NCBI GenBank assembly: GCA_001247695.2
Contig: LGRX02025781.1
Coordinates: 22,338-86,337, forward strand
Length of the DNA: 64,000 nucleotides
DNA from: Cymbomonas tetramitiformis
Lineage: Eukaryota > Chlorophyta > Pyramimonadophyceae > Pyramimonadales > Pyramimonadaceae
Direction: 5' to 3'
The position numbers were made by a program, and so were the translations under genes. How positions within the stretch are numbered: the first letter of the stretch is position 1; each line of letters starts with the position of its first letter. Below are positions 22,706 through 34,974 of this stretch, in pieces. The notes under the pieces were generated by a model. The model was given only the letters and a program-made list of their open reading frames with translations. It was not told where the DNA came from and did no database searches.

Positions 22706-23173
22706 TCACCCGAATACACAAACACGCGCGCACAACGAAAGTGAGTTAGGGTTATGAAAGAAGCTTGTCGTACGCATGAAGAAGCATGTGGCATGCACGC
22801 AAGCGAAGACACATTGCGCTTGTTTCACACCTGCAGAGAAGTTGACGTTGAAAGGGGCAATCTCCTCTAGGCCTTCTTCAACCTTGGAGGCGTTGCAAGC
22901 AGCAAGGTTGGTGCAATGTTTCCGCGTCGCGCAGTGAGCCGTCGCGTTGTTGACGCTCCAAGTCGCTCCACCTAAAAGTACATCTTCTTCGCAAAGTAGG
23001 CATCTCATGTGAGTGGCAGGAGAGACGTCATGGGCGCTCAAGAGCCCCGGGTTGGCTTCAATTAGAGCGTAATACTTCGCTTTCCGTTCGGCAGGATCGC
23101 GCTGACGCTTGATGCCCACAAAAATAATGAAGAGTATCAAGACAAGCGATAACAGCAAGGCACCAAACTTCAT
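22706..23173 (-). CDS. Putative signal-anchored zinc-finger exon
   Basis: The ATG at 23173 starts MKFGALLLSLVLILFIIFVG, a good signal anchor, followed by a charged linker and a zinc-knuckle-like region: C-L-L-C (77 residues on), H-x3-ATRKHC, more Cys. A consensus donor (GCAG then GTGTGA) near 22835 suggests the exon ends there and that downstream codons are intron. The WSVNNATAH-ATRKH spacing is BED/C2H2-like, unusual next to a membrane anchor. No family named; may be a host gene exon or a captured fragment. Confidence 0.4.
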   Translation of the reverse strand: MKFGALLLSLVLILFIIFVGIKRQRDPAERKAKYYALIEANPGLLSAHDVSPATHMRCLLCEEDVLLGGATWSVNNATAHCATRKHCTNLAACNASKVEEGLEEIAPFNVNFSAGVKQAQCVFACVHATCFFMRTTSFFHNPNSLSLCARVCVFG

Positions 23174-23319
23174 TTTGTCGGAGTGAATATTGCCCTGCAA
23201 CGGGGGCTTCCGTGCACGCATTTCCACAAAATGTGATAGAGCTGTCGATTTCTAGGTTTTCGTTGTAGATTTGTACTATGGTGTCCCATTTTACAGCTGT
23301 CGTTTGTGATTTTCATGAA

Positions 23320-23440
23320 TCTGAGATGGAGACCATTTTCACTCGAGATGGAGACCAGGCACGATTTCCAATCTGAGTTGGAGACCATGCACAATTTCCA
23401 ATCTGAGATGGAGACTGAGATGGAGACCAGGCTCGGCCGG
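23320..23440. repeat. GAGATGGAGACC minisatellite
   Basis: Imperfect tandem GAG(A/T)TGGAGACC units separated by ATTTCCAATCT. The plus-strand translation is a short EMET/ELET repeat, probably not a gene. Confidence 0.7.
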
Positions 23441-23808
23441 ACCCTTGGGCAGGTGCAAAATGAGATAGTCCTGAACAGGGGAGAAGTCCTGTCGCGATTG
23501 ACCGGCCCCTGGCCGAGAGAGTCTCCCAAAACGAGGGTTTGGCCGAAGATTGGCCGAAAGAACTTTGACCCTTAAGTATGCAAAAAGATATCAAAACAAG
23601 AAAAAAACAAATGTTTTCTCGAAAACTGGCCGAAAGGCCTCCGGAGAGGACTTCTGCCCTGGTGCTGAATCCTTACCCGGGGGACCCATGCCCCGATGGG
23701 GGGGATCGATAGTACTATGGCTAGGGGTGCCATGGTTCGAGCCAGAACCGTTAGTACTACGTCTAGGGGTCCCATGGGTTCAGAGCCAAAACCGTTAGTG
23801 CTAGATTA

Positions 23809-25658
23809 TGAAAAGGATGATCTGTATATATATATATGTGGAACGGGTATATATATATATGCAGGAAGACACGGAAAACACACAGCGGGGCCGGGTGCTC
23901 GTAACGGTGATAACATAAAACTAGTTAGACATAAACACGGACTGTCTAACTAGGAAGGCTAACGGTACGAGGACACGGTCACGCGTGACACATGCCACAC
24001 ACAGTGAGGGGTGAAGCAAGGAGACGCAAGCCCCCATACAGTGGGGGGGAAATCGGCTTCCCCGTGACACCACCTCACCCCGAAGGTGTGAGTGGCCATC
24101 CCACAACAAGCAAACCCTAAAACCTAAACCCAATGTCACTTAATAATATCAGAGTGCAAAGGACCATTTTCCAGCTAACAACTAGCAAGGTATGGCGCTA
24201 CTCTGCAAGTGAATTGTGGCTAAGTCTAGGAGGTTCACTCAACATGTTGGTTGCGATGTGACCGTGTTTTCACTAAGTGGTGGCGGCGGTGTTCTCGAAG
24301 ATGTCGAGGGGCATCCAGGCGACGAATCAACCAACTCCTGTGCGGTGCCAAAGCCAAAAGTAGCCTGGCACCACCAGAGCGAATGCGTCGACGAGAAGGG
24401 GGTGGGGAGGTGGAAGGTGAAAAATGCGGTAAGGGGGCGCGATTGAGCGCATTGGGAATGGCTCGAAAGGAACGATGGTGAGGGGCGAAGTGGGCGCGGC
24501 AACATCACCACACACCACTAGATGGTGAACAGGTGGGGTGCAAGGCGAGGGCGAAGGGAGTGGAGGGACGAAGTCGAAGGAGTCAAAGCACTCCGGTTGT
24601 TGATGGCGAACGCGATGGACTCGAGTTTGGTGCTTGGTGTGTAAGCACCACCAGGCACCAACAGACCACAGTCAAAGGGAAGATGTTGTCGTCGAAGCAA
24701 GTCCAGTGCAGACCGAACTGCGGCCATGCGCGCACGCCGCTGGCGTAGCGTCCGAGGCCATGATCTCTGCGGCCGCGAAATCTAGAAGGCGCGTCGATAG
24801 GGTTTCGAGGCGCAAAGGTAACTTCCCGAAAAAGCAACCAAATCGAGCGATGTAGAAGTCAAATTGGGGTGAAATTTGACGAGGAAGACGGAGGTCAAGT
24901 CAAAAACGTCGTACCAACGGTAACTCGTATTCCCGCCAGAAGGGGTGCTGCTGGTCAGAAAGTTGAGTGGACGTTTGGGTTGATGGTGATATCGTAACTT
25001 CTCGTAGAATTAACGGAATCGGACGATGTAGGGGTCAAATTTGGGTAAAATTCGACGAGGAAAACGGTGGTGACGTCAAAAACGTCGTACGGTAAACCAG
25101 TTATTTGGCAGCAGAGGCACTGCTGGCCAGAGTGTTGAAGGACGTTGGGGAGACATGCCTGGAACGGAGTAGGATGCCAAAATTACGGTAAAAGACGGAT
25201 AAAATATTACGGAGTAGTAAGCCACCAACCACAAACGGTAGGCGGAGTACTGGAACGGGCAAAAATGGAAGTTAACGGAGATGCTGAGCCCACGGAGTAG
25301 ACGGATAAAAAGATGACGGAGTAGACGGAGTTAGAATCGGCGTTGAGGCCGAAGCGAGTTGATGTCAATGAGCACCACTAGCGCGGTACGGGACCGATAA
25401 CCTTACGAAAAGGATGATCTGGATATATATATATGTAACGGGTATATATATAGGCAGTAAGACACAGAAAACACACAGGGCCGGGTGCTCGTAACGGTGA
25501 TAACATAAAACTGGTTAGACATAAACACGGACTGTCTAACTAGGAAGGCTAACGGTACGAGGACACGGTCACGCGTGACACATGCCACACACAGTGAGGG
25601 GTGAAGCAAGGAGAAGCAGGCCCCCATACAGTGGGGGGGAAATCGGCTTCCCCGTGAC
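23809..25658. mobile_element. TRIM-like non-autonomous LTR element
   Basis: Direct repeats at about 23809-24068 and 25406-25658 (shared words GGGCCGGGTGCTCGTAACGG, CTTCCCCGTGAC) flank 1.3 kb lacking pol genes. The interior has two tandem copies of a block containing GACGTCAAAAACGTCGTAC-like sequence and is related to 59200-59930. The left repeat is followed by ACACCACCTCACCC, also present after the related repeat at 58970. Boundaries are approximate; no clear TSD. Confidence 0.6.
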
Positions 25659-25833
25659 TAGACCCCAAAACCCATGGGTTTCTGGAAAAACACAGTTAGT
25701 GCTGGCCATGGGTCTCACCCCCTGGCGTTGCCCCCCTGTGTTAAGGGTAGGAGGGTGCACAGTTCTCGAGAATTAAAAAACATTGTTCACAATTTCCATA
25801 ATTAAAATTCTATTGTGAACATGCCATCTTTAT

Positions 25834-26135
25834 AAATTTATAGCGTCAAATTTTGCAACATGAACCCCTATTTTTATTGGCTAGGATCCAAGAATGGCGT
25901 GTTCGGCTGATATAAAAAAACCCTTGGGCAAAGTTAACATGTCGATTTATTTCTAGAAATTGTTTATCAGCTGCATATACTAAATCTGCATTATTTGATT
26001 TTATAAAAATTCTAGACAAAAATCAACATGTTAACTTCGCCCAAGGTTTTTTTTTATACAAAGATGACTCACCATTCATGGATCCTAGCCAATAAAAATC
26101 GGGGGTCATGTTGCAAATTTTGACGCTATAAATTT
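25834..26135. mobile_element. Foldback MITE with ~110-bp arms
   Basis: Left arm 25834-25941 and right arm 26027-26135 are inverted copies sharing AAATTTATAGCGTCAAA, TTTTTATTGGCTAGGATCC and AAGTTAACATG. The 85-bp spacer is AT-rich. No coding. Confidence 0.8.
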
Positions 26136-26243
26136 CCAAAGTCAAATCAAAGTTAATTGTAAATAGTCGTCATTAGATATGGAAAATGTTATGTATATCT
26201 TTATCTTTTGGTCGAAAACGAAACCCAAGTGCACCCTACCCTT

Positions 26244-26267
26244 ATGAGCGTTGCAGGCGCTCCTCAG
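26244..26267. repeat. 24-bp end motif, copy 1
   Basis: ATGAGCGTTGCAGGCGCTCC then TCAG. Also inverted at 26737-26760, direct at 34486-34509 and inverted at 37268-37291: the outer and inner ends of an 11-kb composite structure. Confidence 0.85.
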
Positions 26268-26736
26268 TTTTGAGATGACGTGACGTGACGTGCCGATAAA
26301 GACGTGACGCAGGACTTCTATCGACAATGCCTCGATAGAAGTCCTTGTCGATAGACCGAATTGATTCTGAAATGTTTAATGCAAAAATGATAAATTCACA
26401 ATCACTCCCCGGACTTTTTCACGCTTCAGTTTGTAAGGCTCTGCGAAAGTGAAATCCTTGATACATATTGCGTCTTGCTAAGGTGGACGCTCGGCTTACT
26501 TTTCTCTGACGCAGGCAACCGTTTTCTAACGTCGATCTAATTGTAATATGCATCCTCGATAGGGATCCGCGAGGAAGTGGAGGAGGAGACCTACAAGTAG
26601 ATTCCGCAGCTTATCTTGAAGCTTCCACTCCGAAAGGACGGTCGCTTTAGGATTAAGGTGCGTAAGGTGCGTTCCACTCTGCATCGATTTGAGTTTAGGA
26701 TTAAGGTGCGTAAGGTGCGTTCCACTCTGCATCGAA

Positions 26737-26760
26737 CTGAGGAGCGCCTGCAACGCTCAT
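26737..26760. repeat. 24-bp end motif, copy 2 (inverted)
   Basis: Exact reverse complement of copy 1. With copy 1 it bounds a ~500-bp unit. Confidence 0.85.
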
Positions 26761-27195
26761 AGAAAGTTCTGACTTCAGCAGTTCGTCGAGGAACATAAAC
26801 GGCCGAGCAGCGTGTTCTCTGTTCGTTGTATCTGAATATCGTACAGCTATTCCAGTGCCGCTATCTCGAGTTGGCACCGTGCTTACTTTTTCTAAAGAGT
26901 TTCATTCGTCTTCTGTAGCAGGTGCGGTGCTGTCGCTGCTGTGCGGCTCATTCCCGGTAGCGAAATCACGCGCTTCGACGGGCTGTGTACGGCCGCAGAT
27001 CCACCACTGTTCATCCTTTCATGCGGAGGAACTAAACCGCTCCGCATGAGATAGATCTGAGGCTGCTATGTGTAAACGTGTTTGGAAACCCGCAAGGCCT
27101 CCCTCTGCCGCTATCGCACTACCCATCCCGCTGACCTATCAGTACACTGACGTGGGAGTTCGCTGCCGCTATCGCACTGTGCTTCATACCCTTTT

Positions 27196-27265
27196 GTGGC
27201 ATTAGCTCAATAGCAGAGCGCTGGAATCTATTTCCGGAGATCTCAGTGCGAACCTGAGATGCCAC
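27196..27265 (+). tRNA. tRNA-like cloverleaf, CTA anticodon position
   Basis: 70 nt fold by eye into a cloverleaf: acceptor GTGGCAT/ATGCCAC (7 bp), T8-A9, D stem GCTC/GAGC, anticodon stem CTGGA/TCCGG with loop ATCTATT, T stem CTCAG/CTGAG with loop TGCGAAC. The anticodon position reads CTA. Deviations: no GG in the D loop, U at position 37, T-loop second base G. These point to a degenerate or tRNA-derived sequence rather than a confident functional tRNA. Confidence 0.35.
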
Positions 27266-27547
27266 GCACGCGCCAAACCGCTTGAAAACTCTTTTATGTT
27301 GTTTCAAAAGCACCACGTCAAATAGCAATGTTAACGGCTTCGCAACGCACGGAATAGCACTGCACAGCGCGGCAACACCTACCGCAGCATCGCGTTATAC
27401 ACGACAGCGTAGCGCCATGCGTAATTGAAAACAGCAGTGCATCCCGCAAAAGGTTCAATAGGGCATTCAACTACGAACAAAGCATAGCAGAGCAAGACAT
27501 CACAACACGGCACAGCACGGTACTGCGAGGTGAAACATGCGTATTAA

Positions 27548-30143
27548 GGGGCTGCAGTCTCGGTGGAATACCCCCATTGAGCTCAGGTGTGACTCCTGAC
27601 AGCCCCGCCTCGGGCGCGCACTCGGCTGGACGATGTCTAGTCGAGAGCACGCCCGAGACTCCACAACACTCTCGACTGCCGGCAATGCACACCACAGGCA
27701 CGTGGGGCATTGTGCTGTCTGCTAAGCATGGGATAGCATGGCAACAGCAAAATATGCCACATCATGACACTGCACCACACAGCACGGCACGAGAGCGCCA
27801 GCTCGTAGTGCAGCATCAAAACTGAGGGGCTGCAGTCTCAGTGGAATACCCCCACTGAGCTCAGGTGTGACTCCTGACAGCCCCGCCTCGGGCGCGCACT
27901 CGGCTGGACGATGTCTAGTCGAGAGCACGCCCGAGACTCCACAACACTCTCGACTGCCGGCAATGCACACCACAGGCACGTGGGGCATTGTGCTGTCTGC
28001 TAAGCATGGGATAGCATGGCAACAGCAAAATATGCCACATCATGACACTGCACCACACAGCACGGCACGAGAGCGCCAGCTCGTAGTGCAGCATCAAAAC
28101 TGAGGGGCTGCAGTCTCAGTGGAATACCCCCACTGAGCTCAGGTGTGACTCCTGACAGCCCCGCCTCGGGCGCGCACTCGGCTGGACGATGTCTAGTCGA
28201 GAGCACGCCCGAGACTCCACAACACTCTCGACTGCCGGCAATGCACACCACAGGCACGTGGGGCATTGTGCTGTCTGGCCGGCAGCGCATAGCATGGCAA
28301 CAGCAAAATATGCCACATCATGACACTGCACCACACAGCACGGCACGAGAGCGCCAGCTCGTAGTTCAGCATCAAAACTGAGGGGCTGCAGTCTCAGTGG
28401 AATACCCCCACTGAGCTCAGGTGTGACTCCTGACAGCCCCGCCTCGGGCGCGCACTCGGCTGGACGATGTCTAGTCGAGAGCACGCCCGAGACTCCACAA
28501 CACTCTCGACTGCCGGCAATGCACACCACAGGCACGTGGGGCATTGTGCTGTCTGCTAAGCATGGGATAGCATGGCAACAGCAAAATATGCCACATCATG
28601 ACACTGCACCACACAGCACGGCACGAGAGCGCCAGCTCGTAGTGCAGCATCAAAACTGAGGGGCTGCAGTCTCAGTGGAATACCCCCACTGAGCTCAGGT
28701 GTGACTCCTGACAGCCCCGCCTCGGGCGCGCACTCGGCTGGACGATGTCTAGTCGAGAGCACGCCCGAGACTCCACAACACTCTCGACTGCCGGCAATGC
28801 ACACCACAGGCACGTGGGGCATTGTGCTGTCTGCTAAGCATGGGATAGCATGGCAACAGCAAAATATGCCACATCATGACACTGCACCACACAGCACGGC
28901 ACGAGAGCGCCAGCTCGTAGTGCAGCATCAAAACTGAGGGGCTGCAGTCTCAGTGGAATACCCCCACTGAGCTCAGGTGTGACTCCTGACAGCCCCGCCT
29001 CGGGCGCGCACTCGGCTGGACGATGTCTAGTCGAGAGCACGCCCGAGACTCCACAACACTCTCGACTGCCGGCAATGCACACCACAGGCACGTGGGGCAT
29101 TGTGCTGTCTGGCCGGCAGCGCATAGCATGGCAACAGCAAAATATGCCACATCATGACACTGCACCACACAGCACGGCACGAGAGCGCCAGCTCGTAGTG
29201 CAGCATCAAAACTGAGGGGCTGCAGTCTCAGTGGAATACCCCCACTGAGCTCAGGTGTGACTCCTGACAGCCCCGCCTCGGGCGCGCACTCGGCTGGACG
29301 ATGTCTAGTCGAGAGCACGCCCGAGACTCCACAACACTCTCGACTGCCGGCAATGCACACCACAGGCACGTGGGGCATTGTGCTGTCTGCTAAGCATGGG
29401 ATAGCATGGCAACAGCAAAATATGCCACATCATGACACTGCACCACACAGCACGGCACGAGAGCGCCAGCTCGTAGTGCAGCATCAAAACTGAGGGGCTG
29501 CAGTCTCAGTGGAATACCCCCACTGAGCTCAGGTGTGACTCCTGACAGCCCCGCCTCGGGCGCGCACTCGGCTGGACGATGTCTAGTCGAGAGCACGCCC
29601 GAGACTCCACAACACTCTCGACTGCCGGCAATGCACACCACAGGCACGTGGGGCATTGTGCTGTCTGGCCGGCAGCGCATAGCATGGCAACAGCAAAATA
29701 TGCCACATCATGACACTGCACCACACAGCACGGCACGAGAGCGCCAGCTCGTAGTGCAGCATCAAAACTGAGGGGCTGCAGTCTCAGTGGAATACCCCCA
29801 CTGAGCTCAGGTGTGACTCCTGACAGCCCCGCCTCGGGCGCGCACTCGGCTGGACGATGTCTAGTCGAGAGCACGCCCGAGACTCCACAACACTCTCGAC
29901 TGCCGGCAATGCACACCACAGGCACGTGGGGCATTGTGCTGTCTGCTAAGCATGGGATAGCATGGCAACAGCAAAATATGCCTCATCATGACACTGCACC
30001 ACACAGCACGGCACGAGAGCGCCAGCTCGTAGTGCAGCATCAAAACTGAGGGGCTGCAGTCTCGGTGGAATATCCCCATTGAGCTCAGGTGCGACTCCTG
30101 ACAGCCCCGCCTCGGGCGCGCACTCGGCTGGACGATGTCTAGT
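27548..30143. repeat. 278-bp satellite array, 9 full units plus a partial
   Basis: Units start GGGGCTGCAGTCTC at 27548, 27826, 28104, 28382, 28660, 28938, 29216, 29494 and 29772, with a partial unit from 30050. Two variants differ around 27994 (CTGCTAAGCATGGG versus CTGGCCGGCAGCGC); order A A B A A B A B A. The period is not a multiple of three, so the ORFs of 60-142 codons in it are incidental. Confidence 0.95.
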
Positions 30144-31189
30144 TGATATGAGATTGATATGGAACTATCCAGTGGGAATCCCTCTGGCATCATTCTCACA
30201 CGCGCGTTGGCTCACAGCTTACGCCTCTTGCAAACCCGCAAGGTTGGCCCTACCACGTTCAGCACCACCCTCAATGGCCTCGCCATTAAGGCCTACACTG
30301 AGAGTGAGGGTGCATATTACTCCCAAGGTTTGGAGTATATTTGACATCTCGAGGTGTGTTGCCCATGTTTACTTGTGTACATTCACTGTGAAATGTAGAT
30401 TCTAATTCTGAAATATGCGTAGAAGTGAACGAATGGCTTGTGCACTTTGTGCATGGTGAGGTGCCCACACATAGCGTCGCATGAGTTGTGACGTCTTCTG
30501 CCATCATGCGCGGGAATCCTTTGCAGGGTATCGTAGGAGACCCCAGGTGGGAGGGCATGCCGACCTCACAACAAGCTACCCTTCTAGAGGCACGGGCTGA
30601 ACTCCTCTCATCCAAACATTCGACGTTTGTCATTGCCCCCTTCCCTACCGCTTCGGAATTGTGCCTGAAGGAGCCACCTCCACGACTAGCACCGTTACAA
30701 CATCTCCAGGGCTCCTTGGCATCAACCGCCACATACCGTCGCCGAGAGCTTCAGGTACCCCCAGCAGCATCATTCATTCATTCATTCATTCATTCATTCA
30801 TTCATTGCAAGGCCCGGTATCACGTTTAATTCGGGGTATTGATAACATTTTGATAAATATTTCACGGGTATCGATGTGATACTGAATTAATTCAGGGTAT
30901 TGATATGATACTGACAATTAATTCAGAGTATCGATATGATACTGATAGTTAATTCAGAGTATCGATATATGATACTGATAATTAATTCAGGGTATTGATA
31001 TGATGCTGATAATTAATTCAGGGTATTGATATGATACTGATAATTAATTCAGGGTATCGATATGATATGATATATTTTCAAGGTTTTCAAATATCATGAT
31101 ATGTATCGATACATATCAATATGCATCGAGTACTTTATGGGTTAACACACTTAAGCAGGGAATGCCGATACACACTTTTATATTCACTT
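30144..31189. other. Spacer of the giant inverted repeat
   Basis: Single-copy sequence. A coding-like scrap at 30159-30344 (plus, ending YYSQGLEYI) is unassigned. A CATT microsatellite lies at about 30772-30806, and a ~37-bp minisatellite (AATTCAGGGTATTGATATGA) runs 30826-31075. Confidence 0.6.
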
Positions 31190-31192
31190 CAG

Positions 31193-33694
31193 CCCCTCAG
31201 TTTTGATGCTGAACTACGAGCTGGCGCTCTCGTGCCGTGCTGTGTGGTGCAGTGTCATGATGTGGCATATTTTGCTGTTGCCATGCTATCCCATGCTTAG
31301 CAGACAGCACAATGCCCCACGTGCCTGTGGTGTGCATTGCCGGCAGTCGAGAGTGTTGTGGAGTCTCGGGCGTGCTCTCGACTAGACATCGTCCAGCCGA
31401 GTGCGCGCCCGAGGCGGGGCTGTCAGGAGTCACACCTGAGCTCAGTGGGGGTATTCCACTGAGACTGCAGCCCCTCAGTTTTGATGCTGCACTACGAGCT
31501 GGCGCTCTCGTGCCGTGCTGTGTGGTGCAGTGTCATGATGTGGCATATTTTGCTGTTGCCATGCTATGCGCTGCCGGCCAGACAGCACAATGCCCCACGT
31601 GCCTGTGGTGTGCATTGCCGGCAGTCGAGAGTGTTGTGGAGTCTCGGGCGTGCTCTCGACTAGACATCGTCCAGCCGAGTGCGCGCCCGAGGCGGGGCTG
31701 TCAGGAGTCACACCTGAGCTCAGTGGGGGTATTCCACTGAGACTGCAGCCCCTCAGTTTTGATGCTGCACTACGAGCTGGCGCTCTCGTGCCGTGCTGTG
31801 TGGTGCAGTGTCATGATGTGGCATATTTTGCTGTTGCCATGCTATCCCATGCTTAGCAGACAGCACAATGCCCCACGTGCCTGTGGTGTGCATTGCCGGC
31901 AGTCGAGAGTGTTGTGGAGTCTCGGGCCTGCTCTCGACTAGACATCGTCCAGCCGAGTGCGCGCCCGAGGCGGGGCTGTCAGGAGTCACACCTGAGCTCA
32001 GTGGGGGTATTCCACTGAGACTGCAGCCCCTCAGTTTTGATGCTGAACTACGAGCTGGCGCTCTCGTGCCGTGCTGTGTGGTGCAGTGTCATGATGTGGC
32101 ATATTTTGCTGTTGCCATGCTATCCCATGCTTAGCAGACAGCACAATGCCCCACGTGCCTGTGGTGTGCATTGCCGGCAGTCGAGAGTGTTGTGGAGTCT
32201 CGGGCGTGCTCTCGACTAGACATCGTCCAGCCGAGTGCGCGCCCGAGGCGGGGCTGTCAGGAGTCACACCTGAGCTCAGTGGGGGTATTCCACCGAGACT
32301 GCAGCCCCTCAGTTTTGATGCTGCACTACGAGCTGGCGCTCTCGTGCCGTGCTGTGTGGTGCAGTGTCATGATGTGGCATATTTTGCTGTTGCCATGCTA
32401 TCCCATGCTTAGCAGACAGCACAATGCCCCACGTGCCTGTGGTGTGCATTGCCGGCAGTCGAGAGTGTTGTGGAGTCTCGGGCGTGCTCTCGACTAGACA
32501 TCGTCCAGCCGAGTGCGCGCCCGAGGCGGGGCTGTCAGGAGTCACACCTGAGCTCAGTGGGGGTATTCCACTGAGACTGCAGCCCCTCAGTTTTGATGCT
32601 GCACTACGAGCTGGCGCTCTCGTGCCGTGCTGTGTGGTGCAGTGTCATGATGTGGCATATTTTGCTGTTGCCATGCTATGCGCTGCCGGCCAGACAGCAC
32701 AATGCCCCACGTGCCTGTGGTGTGCATTGCCGGCAGTCGAGAGTGTTGTGGAGTCTCGGGCGTGCTCTCGACTAGACATCGTCCAGCCGAGTGCGCGCCC
32801 GAGGCGGGGCTGTCAGGAGTCACACCTGAGCTCAGTGGGGGTATTCCACTGAGACTGCAGCCCCTCAGTTTTGATGCTGCACTACGAGCTGGCGCTCTCG
32901 TGCCGTGCTGTGTGGTGCAGTGTCATGATGTGGCATATTTTGCTGTTGCCATGCTATCCCATGCTTAGCAGACAGCACAATGCCCCACGTGCCTGTGGTG
33001 TGCATTGCCGGCAGTCGAGAGTGTTGTGGAGTCTCGGGCGTGCTCCCGACTAGACATCGTCCAGCCGAGTGCGCGCCCGAGGCGGGGCTGTCAGGAGTCG
33101 CCCCTGAGCTCAGTGGGGGTATTCCACCGAGACTACAGCCCCTCAGTTTTGATGCTGCACTACGAGCTGGCGCTCTCGTGCCGTGCTGTGTGGTGCAGTG
33201 TCATAATGAGGCATATTTTGTTGTTGCCATGCTATTTCATGCTTAGCAGACAGCACAATGCCCCACGTGCCTGTGGTGTGCATTGCCGGCAGTCGAGAGT
33301 GTTGTGGAGTCTCGGGCGTGCTCTCGACTAGACATCGTCCAGCCGAGTGCGCGCCCGAGGCGGGGCTGTCAGGAGTCACACCTGAGCTCAGTGGGGGTAT
33401 TCCACTGAGACTGCAGCCCCTCAGTTTTGATGCTGAACTACGAGCTGGCGCTCTCGTGCCGTGCTGTGTGGTGCAGTGTCATGATGTGGCATATTTTGCT
33501 GTTGCCATGCTATGCGCTGCCGGCCAGACAGCACAATGCCCCACGTGCCTGTGGTGTGCATTGCCGGCAGTCGAGAGTGTTGTGGAGTCTCGGGCGTGCT
33601 CTCGACTAGACATCGTCCAGCCGAGTGCGCGCCCGAGGCGGGGCTGTCAGGAGTCACACCTGAGCTCAGTGGGGGTATTCCACTGAGACTGGAG
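31193..33694. repeat. 278-bp satellite array, 9 inverted units
   Basis: Unit boundaries CCCCTCAG every 278 bp (31193, 31471 ... 33417). Read from the outer end, variant order is B A A B A A A B A, which differs from the left array. Confidence 0.95.
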
Positions 33695-33980
33695 CCCCTT
33701 AATACGTATGTTTCACCTCGCGGTACCGTGTTGTGCCGTGTTGTGATGTCTTGCTCTGCTATGCTTTGTTCGTAGTTGAATGCCCTATTGAACTTTTTGC
33801 GGGATGCACTGCTGTTTTCAATTACGCATGGCGCTACGCTGTCGTGTATAACGCGATGCCGTGGTAGGTGTTGCCGCGTTGTGCAGTGCTATTCCGTGCG
33901 TTGCGAAGCCGTTAACATTGCTATTTGACGTGGTGCTTTTGAAACAACATAAAAGAGTTTTCAAGCGGTTTGGCGCGTGC

Positions 33981-34050
33981 GTGGCATCTCAGGTTCGCAC
34001 TGAGATCTCCGGAAATAGATTCCAGCGCTCTGCTATTGAGCTAATGCCAC
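33981..34050 (-). tRNA. Second tRNA-like copy (CTA)
   Basis: Exact reverse-complement copy of 27196-27265 in the right arm. Same stems and same CTA at the anticodon position. Confidence 0.35.
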
Positions 34051-34485
34051 AAAAGGGTATGAAGCACAGTGCGATAGCGGCAGCGAACTCCCACGTCAGT
34101 GTACTGATAGGTCAGCGGGATGGGTAGTGCGATAGCGGCAGAGGGAGGCCTTGCGGGTTTCCAAACACGTTTACACATAGCAGCCTCAGATCTATCTCAT
34201 GCGGAGCGGTTTAGTTCCTCCGCATGAAAGGATGAACAGTGGTGGATCTGCGGCCGTACACAGCCCGTCGAAGCGCGTGATTTCGCTACCGGGAATGAGC
34301 CGCACAGCAGCGACAGCACCGCACCTGCTACAGAAGACGAATGAAACTCTTTAGAAAAAGTAAGCACGGTGCCAACTCGAGATAGCGGCACTGGAATAGC
34401 TGTACGATATTCAGATACAACGAACAGAGAACACGCTGCTCGGCCGTTTATGTTCCTCGACGAACTGCTGAAGTCAGAACTTTCT

Positions 34486-34509
34486 ATGAGCGTTGCAGGC
34501 GCTCCTCAG
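34486..34509. repeat. 24-bp end motif, copy 3
   Basis: Same orientation as 26244-26267. It abuts CTTTCT, the mirror of AGAAAG after copy 2. Confidence 0.85.
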
Positions 34510-34974
34510 TTCGATGCAGAGTGGAACGCACCTTACGCACCTTAATCCTAAACTCAAATCGATGCAGAGTGGAACGCACCTTACGCACCTTAATCCTAAA
34601 GCGACCGTCCTTTCGGAGTGGAAGCTTCAAGATAAGCTGCGGAATCTACTTGTAGGTCTCCTCCTCCACTTCCTCGCGGATCCCTATCCAGGATGCATAT
34701 TACAATTAGATCGACGTTAGAAAACGGTTGCCTGCGTCAGAGAAAAGTAAGCCGAGCGTCCACCTTAGCAAGACGCAATATGTATCAAGGATTTCACTTT
34801 CGCAGAGCCTTACAAACTGAAGCGTGAAAAAGTCCCGGGAGTGATTGTTTATTTATCATTTTTGCATTAAACATTTCAGAATCAATTCGGTCTATCGACA
34901 AGGACTTCTATCGAGGCATTGTCGATAGAAGTCCTGCGTCATGTCTTTATCGGCACGTCACGTCACGTCATCTC

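Larger units (their letters stand above)
26260..30143. repeat. Left arm of giant inverted repeat
   Basis: About 3.9 kb, nearly identical in reverse complement to 31190-34985. Contains hairpins (26311-26345; 27014-27050), a tRNA-like sequence (27196-27265) and the 278-bp array. The unique part differs from the other arm at very few positions (for example ATAGGGATCC versus GGATCCCTATCC near 26560 and 34680). Confidence 0.9.

Noticed and set aside
23306..23575. EMET-repeat ORF as a coiled-coil protein
   Set aside because: Translation of a 12-bp minisatellite with no start context or neighbours supporting a gene.
27548..30143. CRISPR-like array
   Set aside because: Units are 278 bp and tandem without spacers, in a eukaryotic context.
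27548..33694. Many repeated ORFs of 60-142 codons on both strands
   Set aside because: They arise from the 278-bp satellite, whose period is not a multiple of three. Frames break at unit borders and both strands are equally open.
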